A stretch of 40,188 bases of DNA from Shinella granuli (GTDB lineage: Bacteria > Pseudomonadota > Alphaproteobacteria > Rhizobiales > Rhizobiaceae): positions 1 through 40,188 of the forward strand of contig NZ_SLVX01000032.1 of NCBI RefSeq assembly GCF_004341885.1, given 5' to 3'. Below the pieces are notes generated by a model. That model did not search any database. It had not been told where the DNA came from and saw only the letters and a program-made list of their open reading frames with translations. Made by a program: the position numbers and the translations under genes. Below are positions 1 to 7,534 of the stretch, in pieces. How positions within the stretch are numbered: position 1 is the first letter of the stretch; each line of letters opens with the position of its first letter.

Positions 1-1
1 A

Positions 2-175
2 GCGCCACCTGGCGTGAGATCGCGTTGCCGATCCAAGCCTGAAATTCAGGACAAAGAAATGATTGCGTCCTACGTTAGGTTAAGGCGACGCCACCACCGA
101 GAGTCATGCTTCGTTGATGAACTTATTAGAGCTGAGACGTCATTTAAAGGCGCAGTACCTCAGCGTTATTTCTAA
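2..175 (+). CDS. Possible 3' end of a gene entering from the left edge
   Basis: This frame is open from the window edge to a TAA at 173-175 and reads as 57 residues ending in AVPQRYF. It overlaps the start of the next gene by about 60 bases in another frame, so only one of the two may be real as drawn. The residue mix (RHHRESCFVDELIRAETSF) looks protein-like, but nothing identifies a family. A competing frame from base 1 ends at a TGA at 40-42. I give this only because the frame is open at the edge. Confidence 0.2.
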   Translation, partial: APPGVRSRCRSKPEIQDKEMIASYVRLRRRHHRESCFVDELIRAETSFKGAVPQRYF

Positions 176-1034
176 TTCTCCGTATATCCGTAATGGTTCC
201 CATGTTGTTGAATCTGGATTGGGCGCCATTACAAAGACGCTCGCCTTTCCTCCAGCGTTCCACGATGTCAGGATATGGGCGCTGTTCAATGCCCTGCAGG
301 CGGGTTCATCGGCATATGCACAACGCGAGCTACCTGCGTACCAAGAAGAGAGCGTATTGAACGGAGGTCTTTTCGGTCAGATAGGTGGGATGTCCATTTC
401 TTGGTCGGACGACATTGCCCAGATCATGGCGCCAAAATGCGAAGGTGCTTTCTTCTCTAAGATTGATCTGCAGATCAAAGGACGCGAGCAAAAAACGGGC
501 GGAGACACTGCGGTCTTCATCGAATGGGAGCATGAGGATGGATACGTCCGCACTGTCCCCCTCATATTGCAAGCGAAGCGCTTCTTTGAAGAGCTGTCCG
601 ATATATCTCAGAAAAATGGTGACGTTTACCAGTTCCATACGCTGCGAGATTATTCGCTGCCATCGGCCTACATGTTTTTCCAGAACGCAAAAGACCGACG
701 GATCGAAAATCCCTTGCCGCCCTTAGTTGTGTCATCGGCTCACATTCCGATGGCTGATCACCCACGTACCGTCTCTGCACTAACTAACAGTCTCCCGCTC
801 GCGCATTATGTTTTACGTTTGATGGCGGAAGCCTCCGAAGCACATCGTTTCGATTCGCCGGGCGACGCCGTTCGAGCAATGGCAGTCAATGTTAATCCTA
901 CTGATTTGATAAACGTGATCGTGCTCTCTACACAAAGGGATGCCGAATACCGCTTCGATCAGGCCTGGGCGGAATACCTGATCGAAAAAGACTATCGAGA
1001 AGCTCCAAGGAAGTTTGGTGATTTTGGAGGTTGA
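117..1034 (+). CDS. Hypothetical protein, possible PD-(D/E)XK-type nuclease fold
   Basis: This is a 305-residue protein with no signal peptide or membrane segment. A TTG three bases upstream is in frame, but the ATG at 117 is the simpler start. I do not recognise the family with certainty. Three elements resemble PD-(D/E)XK nuclease-like proteins of the QxK subtype: an acidic residue in EESVLNGGLFGQI, then GGDTAVFIEW, then a hydrophobic strand ending in LILQAKRF. The spacing between the Asp and the QAK is about 26 residues. This layout (Glu, Asp, then QAKR) is shared by several uncharacterised families in defence or mobile regions. No partner methylase or helicase is seen, and the next gene is on the other strand. 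Nuclease function is inference; the open frame itself is convincing. Confidence 0.6.
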   Translation: MNLLELRRHLKAQYLSVISNSPYIRNGSHVVESGLGAITKTLAFPPAFHDVRIWALFNALQAGSSAYAQRELPAYQEESVLNGGLFGQIGGMSISWSDDIAQIMAPKCEGAFFSKIDLQIKGREQKTGGDTAVFIEWEHEDGYVRTVPLILQAKRFFEELSDISQKNGDVYQFHTLRDYSLPSAYMFFQNAKDRRIENPLPPLVVSSAHIPMADHPRTVSALTNSLPLAHYVLRLMAEASEAHRFDSPGDAVRAMAVNVNPTDLINVIVLSTQRDAEYRFDQAWAEYLIEKDYREAPRKFGDFGG

Positions 1035-1087
1035 GGGCGACACCAAACGCAATCAGCGGCCGTGGGGATTGGTGAAGTGTCGGCTGT

Positions 1088-1348
1088 TCAGCGGTCGATT
1101 TTGAGAACTCTGTCGAGTTCCTGCTTCAGGCTGCCGCCAGCCTCTGCGGTCTCGACGGCAGACTGAAGCTGCTTGGCGCTGTAGAGCCATCCGTGCCGGC
1201 AGTGCCCGACAACTCCCTCGAATGGGTATTCCCCAGCGTCTGATAGCGGAGCCGCGTTCTGCAGCGTTTCCAACACATTGATCTCGGAAATGATCATGTT
1301 TGCGACAGCTTCGGCGCTTGGCTCCATCGAACGTGATGGCCATTCCAT
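1088..1348 (-). CDS. Small hypothetical protein (86 aa), start uncertain
   Basis: The frame encodes an acidic soluble protein containing SAEAVANMIISEINVLETLQ and ending in LKQELDRVLKIDR, with an amphipathic helical look. The family is not recognised. The start is a puzzle. A strong AAGGAGG lies directly against the in-frame ATG at 1348 (zero spacing), whereas the ATG at 1343, ideally spaced at five bases, is in another frame. That frame opens MAITFDGA but soon becomes Arg-rich and unlike protein. Either translation starts further in at the Met at 1327, or a frameshift separates the MAITFDG start from the rest. The gene stands alone between two unrelated units. Confidence 0.45.
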   Translation of the reverse strand: MEWPSRSMEPSAEAVANMIISEINVLETLQNAAPLSDAGEYPFEGVVGHCRHGWLYSAKQLQSAVETAEAGGSLKQELDRVLKIDR

Positions 1349-1762
1349 CCTCCTTGTTGGTGCCTTACAAAATTGTGTACGCCGGCCGTGCCTGACGCAA
1401 ACGCCGGCGGAAATTCATGAATAGGAAAGCGTGTAGTGGTGGTCACGATGCAATCACGCAACGGGGATGAGAACACAGGGCTTTCGTGGTTCGCGCCACA
1501 TTGTTTCAAAAGACTCCTGTTTGTCCACAATGACACGCGGTCAGATGCCGTCTTGACGGGATTCGCGATGGGCCGCAACGGGAACTAGAGTGAAATGTGT
1601 AGGGAGATAACATGTTGTGTATTTATAGAAAAGTTGTGAGAACGCAATGACTTAAGCTTTGCGACGTCGCGCAGCTGGTTCGATTCCGTTCAAGGCGCTC
1701 GACCTTAACCTGCGTTTCGAGCCGGCACGGTGAAGCACGAAGGCTTGGCAGATAAGGCTCCG
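1349..1762. other. Intergenic region, no convincing gene
   Basis: About 410 bases separate the small minus-strand ORF from the end of the exporter operon. It contains one very short frame (ATG at 1612, 12 residues, ending 1650) behind AGGGAGATAAC, a good ribosome-binding site but with nothing recognisable. A GGTTCGATTCC near 1677 resembles a tRNA T-loop, but its flanks do not pair into a T stem and there is no acceptor or anticodon arm. No terminator hairpin with a T tract was found for the exporter operon. Confidence 0.5.
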
Positions 1763-2455
1763 CTACGGTGCTGTGTCGTTGACGATGCGGCCATCCTCGA
1801 GCGTCACGATGCGGTCAGCCAGTTCGAGAATTCGGTTGTCATGCGTGACCATGACCGTGGTCGTCCCGCGCACTTGGCCCAGCCGCTTGAGCATCTGGAC
1901 CACAGTCGCGCCGCTTTCGCGATCAAGGGCTGCCGTGGGTTCGTCGGCAAAGACAATGTCGGGGTTGCCAACCAGCGCGCGGGCGACCGCGACGCGCTGT
2001 TTCTGGCCGCCGGAGAGGTTGTCAGGAAGGTAGTCCATCCGGTCGCCAAGGCCCAGCAATGTCAGAATGTGCCGGGCGGCCTTTGCCTGCAGTACGGGGT
2101 CTGACCGTCCATGCACCTGCAGGCCCATCAAAACGTTTTGCAGGGCCGTCAGGCTTCCATGCAGGTTGTGCGCCTGAAATATAAACCCTAGTCGGCGCCG
2201 CAGCGCTCTTTGGAGGTCCGAGTGCGCACCGTTCAACTCCTGTCCGAGCAGCCTGATCGAGCCATGCTGGACATCGCGCAGGCAGCCTGCGAGGGTCAGC
2301 AAGGTGGTCTTGCCAGACCCAGAAGGGCCGACCAGCACAGTCAGCGAGCCGCCCGCGACCTTGAGGTTCACGTCGAAAAGCGCCTGCTTTCGAGCCTCTC
2401 CCTTGCCGAACCAATGGTTCAGGCCGTTCACTTTGACGGGAACATCCTCTGTCAT
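1763..2455 (-). CDS. devA: ABC transporter ATP-binding protein, DevA family
   Basis: This is a 230-residue ATPase that would power the exporter formed with the two genes upstream. It has Walker A GPSGSGKT (residues 43-50), signature LSGGQKQRVAVARAL (147-161), Walker B IVFADEPTAALD (from 168) and the switch His in MVTHDNR. The frame can be extended upstream, but the ATG at 2455 is preceded by AGGGAGCGTAAT and begins MTEDVPVKV, which fits the family length; the longer N-terminus is Arg/Pro-rich and lies inside the preceding gene. The gene starts 10 bases after the permease stop, so it is the last gene of a tight three-gene operon. MacB/LolD ATPases are close relatives, but the partners fit DevBCA better. 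The exported substrate is unknown. Confidence 0.9.
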   Translation of the reverse strand: MTEDVPVKVNGLNHWFGKGEARKQALFDVNLKVAGGSLTVLVGPSGSGKTTLLTLAGCLRDVQHGSIRLLGQELNGAHSDLQRALRRRLGFIFQAHNLHGSLTALQNVLMGLQVHGRSDPVLQAKAARHILTLLGLGDRMDYLPDNLSGGQKQRVAVARALVGNPDIVFADEPTAALDRESGATVVQMLKRLGQVRGTTTVMVTHDNRILELADRIVTLEDGRIVNDTAP

Positions 2456-2465
2456 ATTACGCTCC

Positions 2466-3638
2466 CTAGAACAGGTCGGCGGGGTCGGCGGCGACCAGCC
2501 GACGCGTCGCGATTGCCCCTGATAGCGAGCAGGCGACAACCGTGCCAATGAAGACCGTCACGGCCATGCCGGCGGTCATTGCGAGCGGCAGGGTCGTGGC
2601 ACTGGCCATTGCCCAAAGCAGCAGACTGGCCACCGCGAGGCCTGGGACAAAGCCCAGCATCCCCAGGACCAGCGCCTGCTCGAAAACAACGCTCAGGAAA
2701 AACCCCTGACCGTAACCGATGGCTTTGAAGGTGGCGTATTCACTCAGATGGTCAGCCACATCGGTCGATAACACCTGATAGACGATGACGATGCCCACCA
2801 GAACGCCGATGACGACGCCGAAACCGAAGATGATCCCGGTCGGGCGTTTGGTCTGCTGGTAGCTGAGATCCTCAGCTGCGGCCTGCGCGTAACTTCGTAT
2901 TCGCAGGGATTTGTCTGAAACCAGATCGCGAAGCCGGGCGGCCACCACATCGGGATCGGCGCCGGCTGCCACTTGCAGCAGGATATGGTCCGGAGCGCCG
3001 GAACTGCGGGCCGGAAACTGTTGGAGGAATGTCTGGTCCGAGACCATCATGAATCCGTCGCCGCCAAAGCCGCCACCGCCAGCAAACGTGTCATAGAGTG
3101 TCAGGGTTATGTTGTTGGCCTCAAACGAAAGCGGGCTTTGCGGCCGGATCGCTGCTGTTTCGTCACGCGGCAGACCGCGCGTGAAGCGGTCGAGAATTCC
3201 GGAATTGGGCAGTTGCAACGTGGCTGCCCGTGTTGCCATCTCGGGGGACAGGAAAATAGGCTGCGTTGGATCAATGCCATAGGTGGTCAGGCCCAACGCC
3301 TTGTCGGTCCGCTGCCATGTGACAGTGGCAACGAACAGCCCTGTGCCGGCAACGACATCGGGATCGGCCATGGCCTGGTACATCCATTGCCGCGCGACGT
3401 TGCTGCCTTCCGTCATCGAATTGGCGTCCGAGGCGGAAATCATAATGTCAGCCTGAAAGAAGCCATAGGGCTTCAAGGTGGCGGTCGCCATGGAGTTCAT
3501 GATGCCGAGCTGCACAAAGACCAGCACGTTGGCGAAGGCCACGCCGGCGAGGGCGGCTGCAAATCGGGTTCGGTTGTGTGTCAGTTGCAACCAGCCGATG
3601 GGAAGCCGACCGAACAGGGCCTGAAGCAGCAGGCTCAT
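2466..3638 (-). CDS. devC: ABC transporter permease, DevC family
   Basis: This 390-residue inner-membrane protein has the FtsX/MacB-type permease topology: one N-terminal membrane segment (about residues 24-46), a periplasmic domain of about 200 residues, and three more segments in the C-terminal third (starting near FGFGVVIGVLVGIVIVY). Glycine-rich GGGGFGGDGF lies in the periplasmic part. The N-terminal LTHNRTRFAAALAGVAFANV is typical of DevC proteins of cyanobacteria and proteobacteria. Its ATG overlaps the stop of the fusion-protein gene in ATGA, indicating translational coupling. With the HlyD-like and ATPase partners it would form a tripartite efflux pump requiring a TolC-like outer-membrane channel, not encoded here. 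Confidence 0.9.
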   Translation of the reverse strand: MSLLLQALFGRLPIGWLQLTHNRTRFAAALAGVAFANVLVFVQLGIMNSMATATLKPYGFFQADIMISASDANSMTEGSNVARQWMYQAMADPDVVAGTGLFVATVTWQRTDKALGLTTYGIDPTQPIFLSPEMATRAATLQLPNSGILDRFTRGLPRDETAAIRPQSPLSFEANNITLTLYDTFAGGGGFGGDGFMMVSDQTFLQQFPARSSGAPDHILLQVAAGADPDVVAARLRDLVSDKSLRIRSYAQAAAEDLSYQQTKRPTGIIFGFGVVIGVLVGIVIVYQVLSTDVADHLSEYATFKAIGYGQGFFLSVVFEQALVLGMLGFVPGLAVASLLLWAMASATTLPLAMTAGMAVTVFIGTVVACSLSGAIATRRLVAADPADLF

Positions 3639-4858
3639 GGTTGCGCCGATGCCTGGTTGTCGGTGTCGATGCGGGCGATGACTTCGAGATTGGTGAAGCG
3701 CGCGGCTATGGTGGATGAGGCCTCATCAAGCTCCACCATGACCCGGATCACCCTTGCATCGGTGTTGGCCGCTGTGTCGTCCGACAACAGGCCTTGCCGT
3801 CCGACTGTCAGTCCAATCGTGGCAACCCGGCCCTGCAGGGTGCGGTTCAGGGCTGTCGCCACCAGTTCGACCGGTTGCCCAATCTCTACGAGCGAGATGC
3901 GGTCCTGGTAAATCTCGGCCTCTGCCATCATCCGGCTTGTGTCACCCATTTCCATGAGACCTTCAGTGGGTGGCCGCTGTCCCGGCCTTGCATGGATGTT
4001 GAGCACTGTGCCGCTGATCGGCGCGACAACGGCAGAGCGAACGAGATCATTTCGAGCCCGCGCCAACTCGGCCTCCGCCGCCTCCAGATTGCGGCTGGCC
4101 ACGATGACATCGGGCTGGTCCTCCACCTTGGCGGATGCATAGCGGGCAAGCGTCGCCTCGGCCTTTTCGACAGCAGCAGTGGCCTGACGTTCAGCAGCAA
4201 TTGCCGTGTCCAGGGCGGACTGAGTGGTGACGCCGTGGGCGGATAGATCGTTGGTTCGTGACAGGCTCGCTGTCGCCTCTGACGCAACCGCACGCGCCTG
4301 CGCCAGGCTGGCGAGCGCCTCGTTGCGACTGTTTGCGACAACGGCGCGGGTTTGCACCAGCGACGCCTGCCGCACAGCGAGATTGGCCTCGGCTAGAAGT
4401 ATAGCGCTTTCCAATTGCGCCTGGTTGTCCAGGCGAGCCACCATGGCGCCTCGCGTCACGACGTCCCCTTCGGTCACGAGAACTTCAGCTACGCGCGCAT
4501 CGCCGGCTCCATAGGGAGGTGCAACATAGGATATGTCTCCCCGCGGCATCAGTCGCGCCAGCCCAACGACATCCGAGGCGCGCATGGTTTCCGCCATGTC
4601 TTTTGGAAGTATGATCTCCGGCGGAAGCGCAATGGGCGAAGCTGATCCAGCGCCTGGCTGCAAGCCAGTCAATGCGTAGAACTTCTGCAACGGAGGCGGT
4701 TGGAAATACATCCCGATCACCGCACCGGAAAACATCAGGGCTGGCACCAGAAGCACCAACAAGTAGCGGGCACGGAAGCGAAGCCTCCAAGGCGCCGAGG
4801 CTGCCGATTTCTTCACGCCGAACTCCAGTGGCAGATCAGTGTCGGGTCCTTCGGTCAT
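3635..4858 (-). CDS. devB: HlyD/DevB-family membrane fusion protein
   Basis: This 407-residue periplasmic adaptor has a short cytoplasmic N-terminus and one membrane anchor (about residues 29-51, LLVLLVPALMFSGAVIGMYF). A split biotinyl-lipoyl-like domain (VLVTEGDVVTRGAMVARLDNQ and VVAPISGTVLNIHARPGQ) surrounds a long alpha-helical hairpin rich in Ala, Glu and Arg (about residues 150-270), followed by a beta-barrel. The hairpin is the part expected to contact a TolC-type channel. It is the first gene of the devBCA-type operon, with an ATGA overlap to the permease gene. The upstream gap carries a 14-bp perfect palindrome. The transported substrate cannot be read from the sequence; glycolipid export is known for the cyanobacterial relative only. 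Confidence 0.9.
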   Translation of the reverse strand: MTEGPDTDLPLEFGVKKSAASAPWRLRFRARYLLVLLVPALMFSGAVIGMYFQPPPLQKFYALTGLQPGAGSASPIALPPEIILPKDMAETMRASDVVGLARLMPRGDISYVAPPYGAGDARVAEVLVTEGDVVTRGAMVARLDNQAQLESAILLAEANLAVRQASLVQTRAVVANSRNEALASLAQARAVASEATASLSRTNDLSAHGVTTQSALDTAIAAERQATAAVEKAEATLARYASAKVEDQPDVIVASRNLEAAEAELARARNDLVRSAVVAPISGTVLNIHARPGQRPPTEGLMEMGDTSRMMAEAEIYQDRISLVEIGQPVELVATALNRTLQGRVATIGLTVGRQGLLSDDTAANTDARVIRVMVELDEASSTIAARFTNLEVIARIDTDNQASAQP

Positions 4859-4894
4859 TTATCCTCTGATCTGTCGCGAACGACGAAAGCCTGC

Positions 4895-4908
4895 GTAAAT
4901 GCATTTAC
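4895..4908. promoter_or_regulatory. 14-bp perfect palindrome upstream of devBCA, candidate operator
   Basis: The sequence GTAAATGCATTTAC reads the same on both strands. It lies 37 bases before the devB start and about 33 bases after the stop of the small bd-oxidase subunit gene. Perfect palindromes of this size near a start are typical binding sites for dimeric repressors such as the TetR family. It suggests that the exporter operon has its own regulated promoter rather than simple read-through from cydAB. No cognate regulator is encoded next to it. Confidence 0.45.
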
Positions 4909-4940
4909 TTGTGCGCTGTTTTTAAACCTGCCTCCGTAAT

Positions 4941-5033
4941 TTACAGCAGGGCGGATCGGATGAGGAACGCGATCGTCCCTATCGACGCAATTCCGGCGAG
5001 GTAAAGCCCCGCAAACCAAAGCCAGCGACGCAT
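4941..5033 (-). CDS. DUF2474/CydX-like small subunit of cytochrome bd oxidase (30 aa)
   Basis: The start codon overlaps the cydB stop in TAATG. The 30-residue product begins MRRWLWFAGLYLAGIASIGT and ends in IRSALL. It is one membrane helix preceded by a basic, Trp-rich N-terminus. This matches DUF2474, single-span proteins encoded after cydAB of the cyanide-insensitive type and comparable to CydX/CbdX, which stabilise the haem-bearing core of bd oxidases. The overlap implies coupled translation and near-stoichiometric production with CydB. Recognition rests on position, length, the Arg-Trp start and the hydrophobic pattern. Confidence 0.85.
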   Translation of the reverse strand: MRRWLWFAGLYLAGIASIGTIAFLIRSALL

Positions 5034-6037
5034 TAATGATAACCGTCGCCATGTCGGACCTTGCCGCGGAACACCCAGTAGGAGTAGCCGGTGTAGGCCA
5101 GAATCATTGGAATCAGGACGGCTGCGCCGACCAGAAGAAACAGCAGGGAACTGTCAGGTGCTGCAGCCTCCGCGATCGTCAGCCCAGGTGGGACAAGATT
5201 GGGGTAGAAGCTGACGCCCAGACCGGCAAAGGACAGAACGAAGATCGCCACCGTCGCCAGAAACGGGCGCAGATGGTTGTGGTTTCGTAGTCCTGTCCAA
5301 AGTTGCCAGCTCGCCAGAGCCAGCAGTATGGGCACGACCGCGCTCCACAAGCCGGAGGGCCAGCCGAACCAGCGCGCGAGATACTCGGGCCGCAAGAATG
5401 GCGTTGCAAGGCTGACAAGCCCAATCAATGCGACCAGTGCAATGCCAAGAGGTACAGCGAACCGCCGGGCACGCACAAGGGTTTCGCCTTCGGTTTTGAG
5501 GATTAGCCATGTGGCACCCAGCATGGCGTATCCCACAACAACCGCCAGCGCCGTCAGTCCGGAGAAGGGTGTCAGCCAATCCCAGTTGCCGCCGCTATAG
5601 GCTCGTCCGGTGACCGCGATTCCCTGCACCAGCGCACCAAGCGCCATGCCCTGCGCTATTGTCGCAATCAGCGAACCCGCCCAGAAACCCAGCTCCCAGA
5701 AGCCCTGCATCCGTTTTGTCCGGTGTACGAATTCGAAAGCTACGCCGCGAAAGATCAGGCCAAGCAGCATCGCGATAATCAGCGGATAGAGCGCTGGCAT
5801 GACAATCGCATAGGCAAGAGGAAAGACTGCAAACAGCCCTCCGCCGCCCAGCACCAGCCATGTTTCGTTGCCGTCCCAGACTGGCGCGATTGTGTTCATT
5901 GCCAGATGGCGCTCGTCCCGATCCTTGAGAAACGGAAAGAGAATGCCGATGCCCAAATCGAAGCCGTCCAAAAGCACATAGGCGAGTACGGCAAAGGCGA
6001 TCAGCCCGGCCCAGATGAACGAAAGGTCGATGACCAT
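5033..6037 (-). CDS. cydB: Cytochrome bd-type quinol oxidase subunit II
   Basis: This 334-residue polytopic inner-membrane protein starts MVIDLSFIWAGLIAFAVLAY. The early motif LLDGFDLGIG, then WDGNETWLVLGGGGLFAVFPLAYA, is diagnostic of CydB. It pairs with CydA to form the bd-type terminal oxidase that reduces oxygen with electrons from quinol, without proton pumping. It begins 3 bases after the cydA stop and overlaps the small subunit gene. Together with the short Q-loop CydA it belongs to the cyanide-insensitive (CioAB) type. bd oxidases are known to resist sulfide, nitric oxide and peroxide, which suits the sulfide-handling genes upstream. Confidence 0.95.
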   Translation of the reverse strand: MVIDLSFIWAGLIAFAVLAYVLLDGFDLGIGILFPFLKDRDERHLAMNTIAPVWDGNETWLVLGGGGLFAVFPLAYAIVMPALYPLIIAMLLGLIFRGVAFEFVHRTKRMQGFWELGFWAGSLIATIAQGMALGALVQGIAVTGRAYSGGNWDWLTPFSGLTALAVVVGYAMLGATWLILKTEGETLVRARRFAVPLGIALVALIGLVSLATPFLRPEYLARWFGWPSGLWSAVVPILLALASWQLWTGLRNHNHLRPFLATVAIFVLSFAGLGVSFYPNLVPPGLTIAEAAAPDSSLLFLLVGAAVLIPMILAYTGYSYWVFRGKVRHGDGYH

Positions 6038-6040
6038 GGT

Positions 6041-7459
6041 TTATTCTCCCTTCGTCAGATGAGGGGCGGTCGGATTGGCGACAATGGGTGTGATGCCGGC
6101 TGTACGCGTCGGGCCGATGTCGTCGATATCGATGCGGTCTCGCGGCCGTTTGCTCATCAGGCGAAGGACGTAGAATGTCCCTGAACCGAACACCAGGAAG
6201 TAGACAATGATAAAGGCCATGAGCGAGATGCCGACAGCTTCGGCCTGCAGCGGCGCTGCGCTCTCTCCCGTGCGCAACAGTCCGTAGACTGTAAAAGGCT
6301 GTCGCCCAACCTCGGTGGTTATCCAGCCGCAAAGGACGGCCAGAAACCCAGACGGTCCCATCAGTACGGCAGCACGGTGCAGCCACGGCATGTCAAACAA
6401 CTGCCCTTTCCACCGTCCCCACGCCGACCACAGGCCGATCCCCAACATGGCAAAGCCGATGGCGACCATGATGCGAAAGGTCCAGAAGACCATCGCGGAT
6501 TTGGGGCGTTCGCCTGCAGGAAAGGCGTCCAGGCCCTTGATCGGCGTATCGAGGCTATGCGTTAGGATGAGAGATCCGAGCAGCGGTATCTCCACCTTGT
6601 AGCGCGTCACGCCTGCTGCATCGTCGGGGAGGCCAAACAGGATCAACGGCGCCCGGCCCTCGGGGAAACTCTCGTAGTGGCCTTCCATCGCAGCGATTTT
6701 GGCCGGCTGGTATTCCAGCGTGTTAACGCCATGCATGTCACCGGCGATGATCTGGATCGGCGTGACGATCAACGCCATCCACATAGCCATCGAGAACATA
6801 ATCGCCGCACCCCGGCTTTCGCGACTGCGTAGCAGGTGCCAAGCACCGACCGCACCAACGACAAATGCAGTCGTCAGATAGGCCGCCAAAACCATATGCG
6901 CCAAACGGTAAGGAAAGGATGGATTGAAGATAATCGCCCACCAGTCCTCGGGCACGAACTGACCGACGTCATTGATCGAGAAACCCTGCGGGGTTTGCAT
7001 CCAGCTGTTGACGCTGAGGATCCAGAAGGCGGAGAATAGGGTGCCGATGGCAACGATGGCCGTGGCTGCCATATGCAGCTTTTCGCCAACCCGTTCTCGC
7101 CCGAACAACATGATACCGAGAAAGCCGGCTTCCAGGAAAAAGGCCGACAGTACTTCGTAGCCCATCAAGGGTCCGATAACTGGGCCCGTCTTGTCGGAAA
7201 ACACCGACCAGTTCGTGCCAAACTGGTAGGACATCACGATGCCTGAGACCACGCCCATGCCGAAGACGACTGCGAAGATTGTTTTCCAATAGTCGAAGAG
7301 CCGGAGATAGGTCTCGTCCCTGCGCCATAACCAGAGGCCATTCAGCACAGCGAGAAAACTCGCAAGGCCGATGGAAAAGGCCGGAAAAATGATATGAGCC
7401 GAAATAGTGAAGGCGAACTGGAATCTGGCCAGGTCGATTGCAGAGATGTCGCCGAACAT
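6041..7459 (-). CDS. cydA: Cytochrome bd-type quinol oxidase subunit I
   Basis: This is a 472-residue multi-span subunit carrying the haems and the quinol site. Visible landmarks are the N-terminal haem-ligand region RFQFAFTISAHIIFPAFSIG, the second His in RLAHMVLAAYL and the conserved TEVGRQPFTVYGLLRT. It is about 50 residues shorter than E. coli CydA, mainly because the Q-loop between membrane segments is short, as in CioA-type cyanide-insensitive oxidases. The start ATG at 7459 follows GAGGCACCCTTC. A strong G/C hairpin lies between the upstream peroxiredoxin gene and this start, so cydAB may be partly uncoupled from the sulfur genes or attenuated. Subunit identity is very secure. Confidence 0.95.
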   Translation of the reverse strand: MFGDISAIDLARFQFAFTISAHIIFPAFSIGLASFLAVLNGLWLWRRDETYLRLFDYWKTIFAVVFGMGVVSGIVMSYQFGTNWSVFSDKTGPVIGPLMGYEVLSAFFLEAGFLGIMLFGRERVGEKLHMAATAIVAIGTLFSAFWILSVNSWMQTPQGFSINDVGQFVPEDWWAIIFNPSFPYRLAHMVLAAYLTTAFVVGAVGAWHLLRSRESRGAAIMFSMAMWMALIVTPIQIIAGDMHGVNTLEYQPAKIAAMEGHYESFPEGRAPLILFGLPDDAAGVTRYKVEIPLLGSLILTHSLDTPIKGLDAFPAGERPKSAMVFWTFRIMVAIGFAMLGIGLWSAWGRWKGQLFDMPWLHRAAVLMGPSGFLAVLCGWITTEVGRQPFTVYGLLRTGESAAPLQAEAVGISLMAFIIVYFLVFGSGTFYVLRLMSKRPRDRIDIDDIGPTRTAGITPIVANPTAPHLTKGE

Positions 7460-7489
7460 GAAGGGTGCCTCGGTTCAGAATTGGGACAC

Positions 7490-7519
7490 CCCCCTACCCG
7501 CTGAATTTGGGGTAGGGGG
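7490..7519 (-). promoter_or_regulatory. Strong GC hairpin in the leader of cydA
   Basis: The arms CCCCCTACCC (7490-7499) and GGGTAGGGGG (7510-7519) pair perfectly over 10 bases with a 10-base loop. It sits 15 bases after the peroxiredoxin stop and about 30 bases before the cydA start. On the transcribed minus strand it is followed by GTGTCCCAATTC, with no T tract, so it is not a classical intrinsic terminator. It may protect the 3' end of the upstream message, attenuate read-through, or mark a processing site. Confidence 0.5.
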
Positions 7520-7534
7520 CGTGGCGTCAGTCGC

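Noticed and set aside
1660..1720. tRNA-like GGTTCGATTCC in a gap
   Set aside because: Flanks do not form a T stem and there is no anticodon or acceptor arm.
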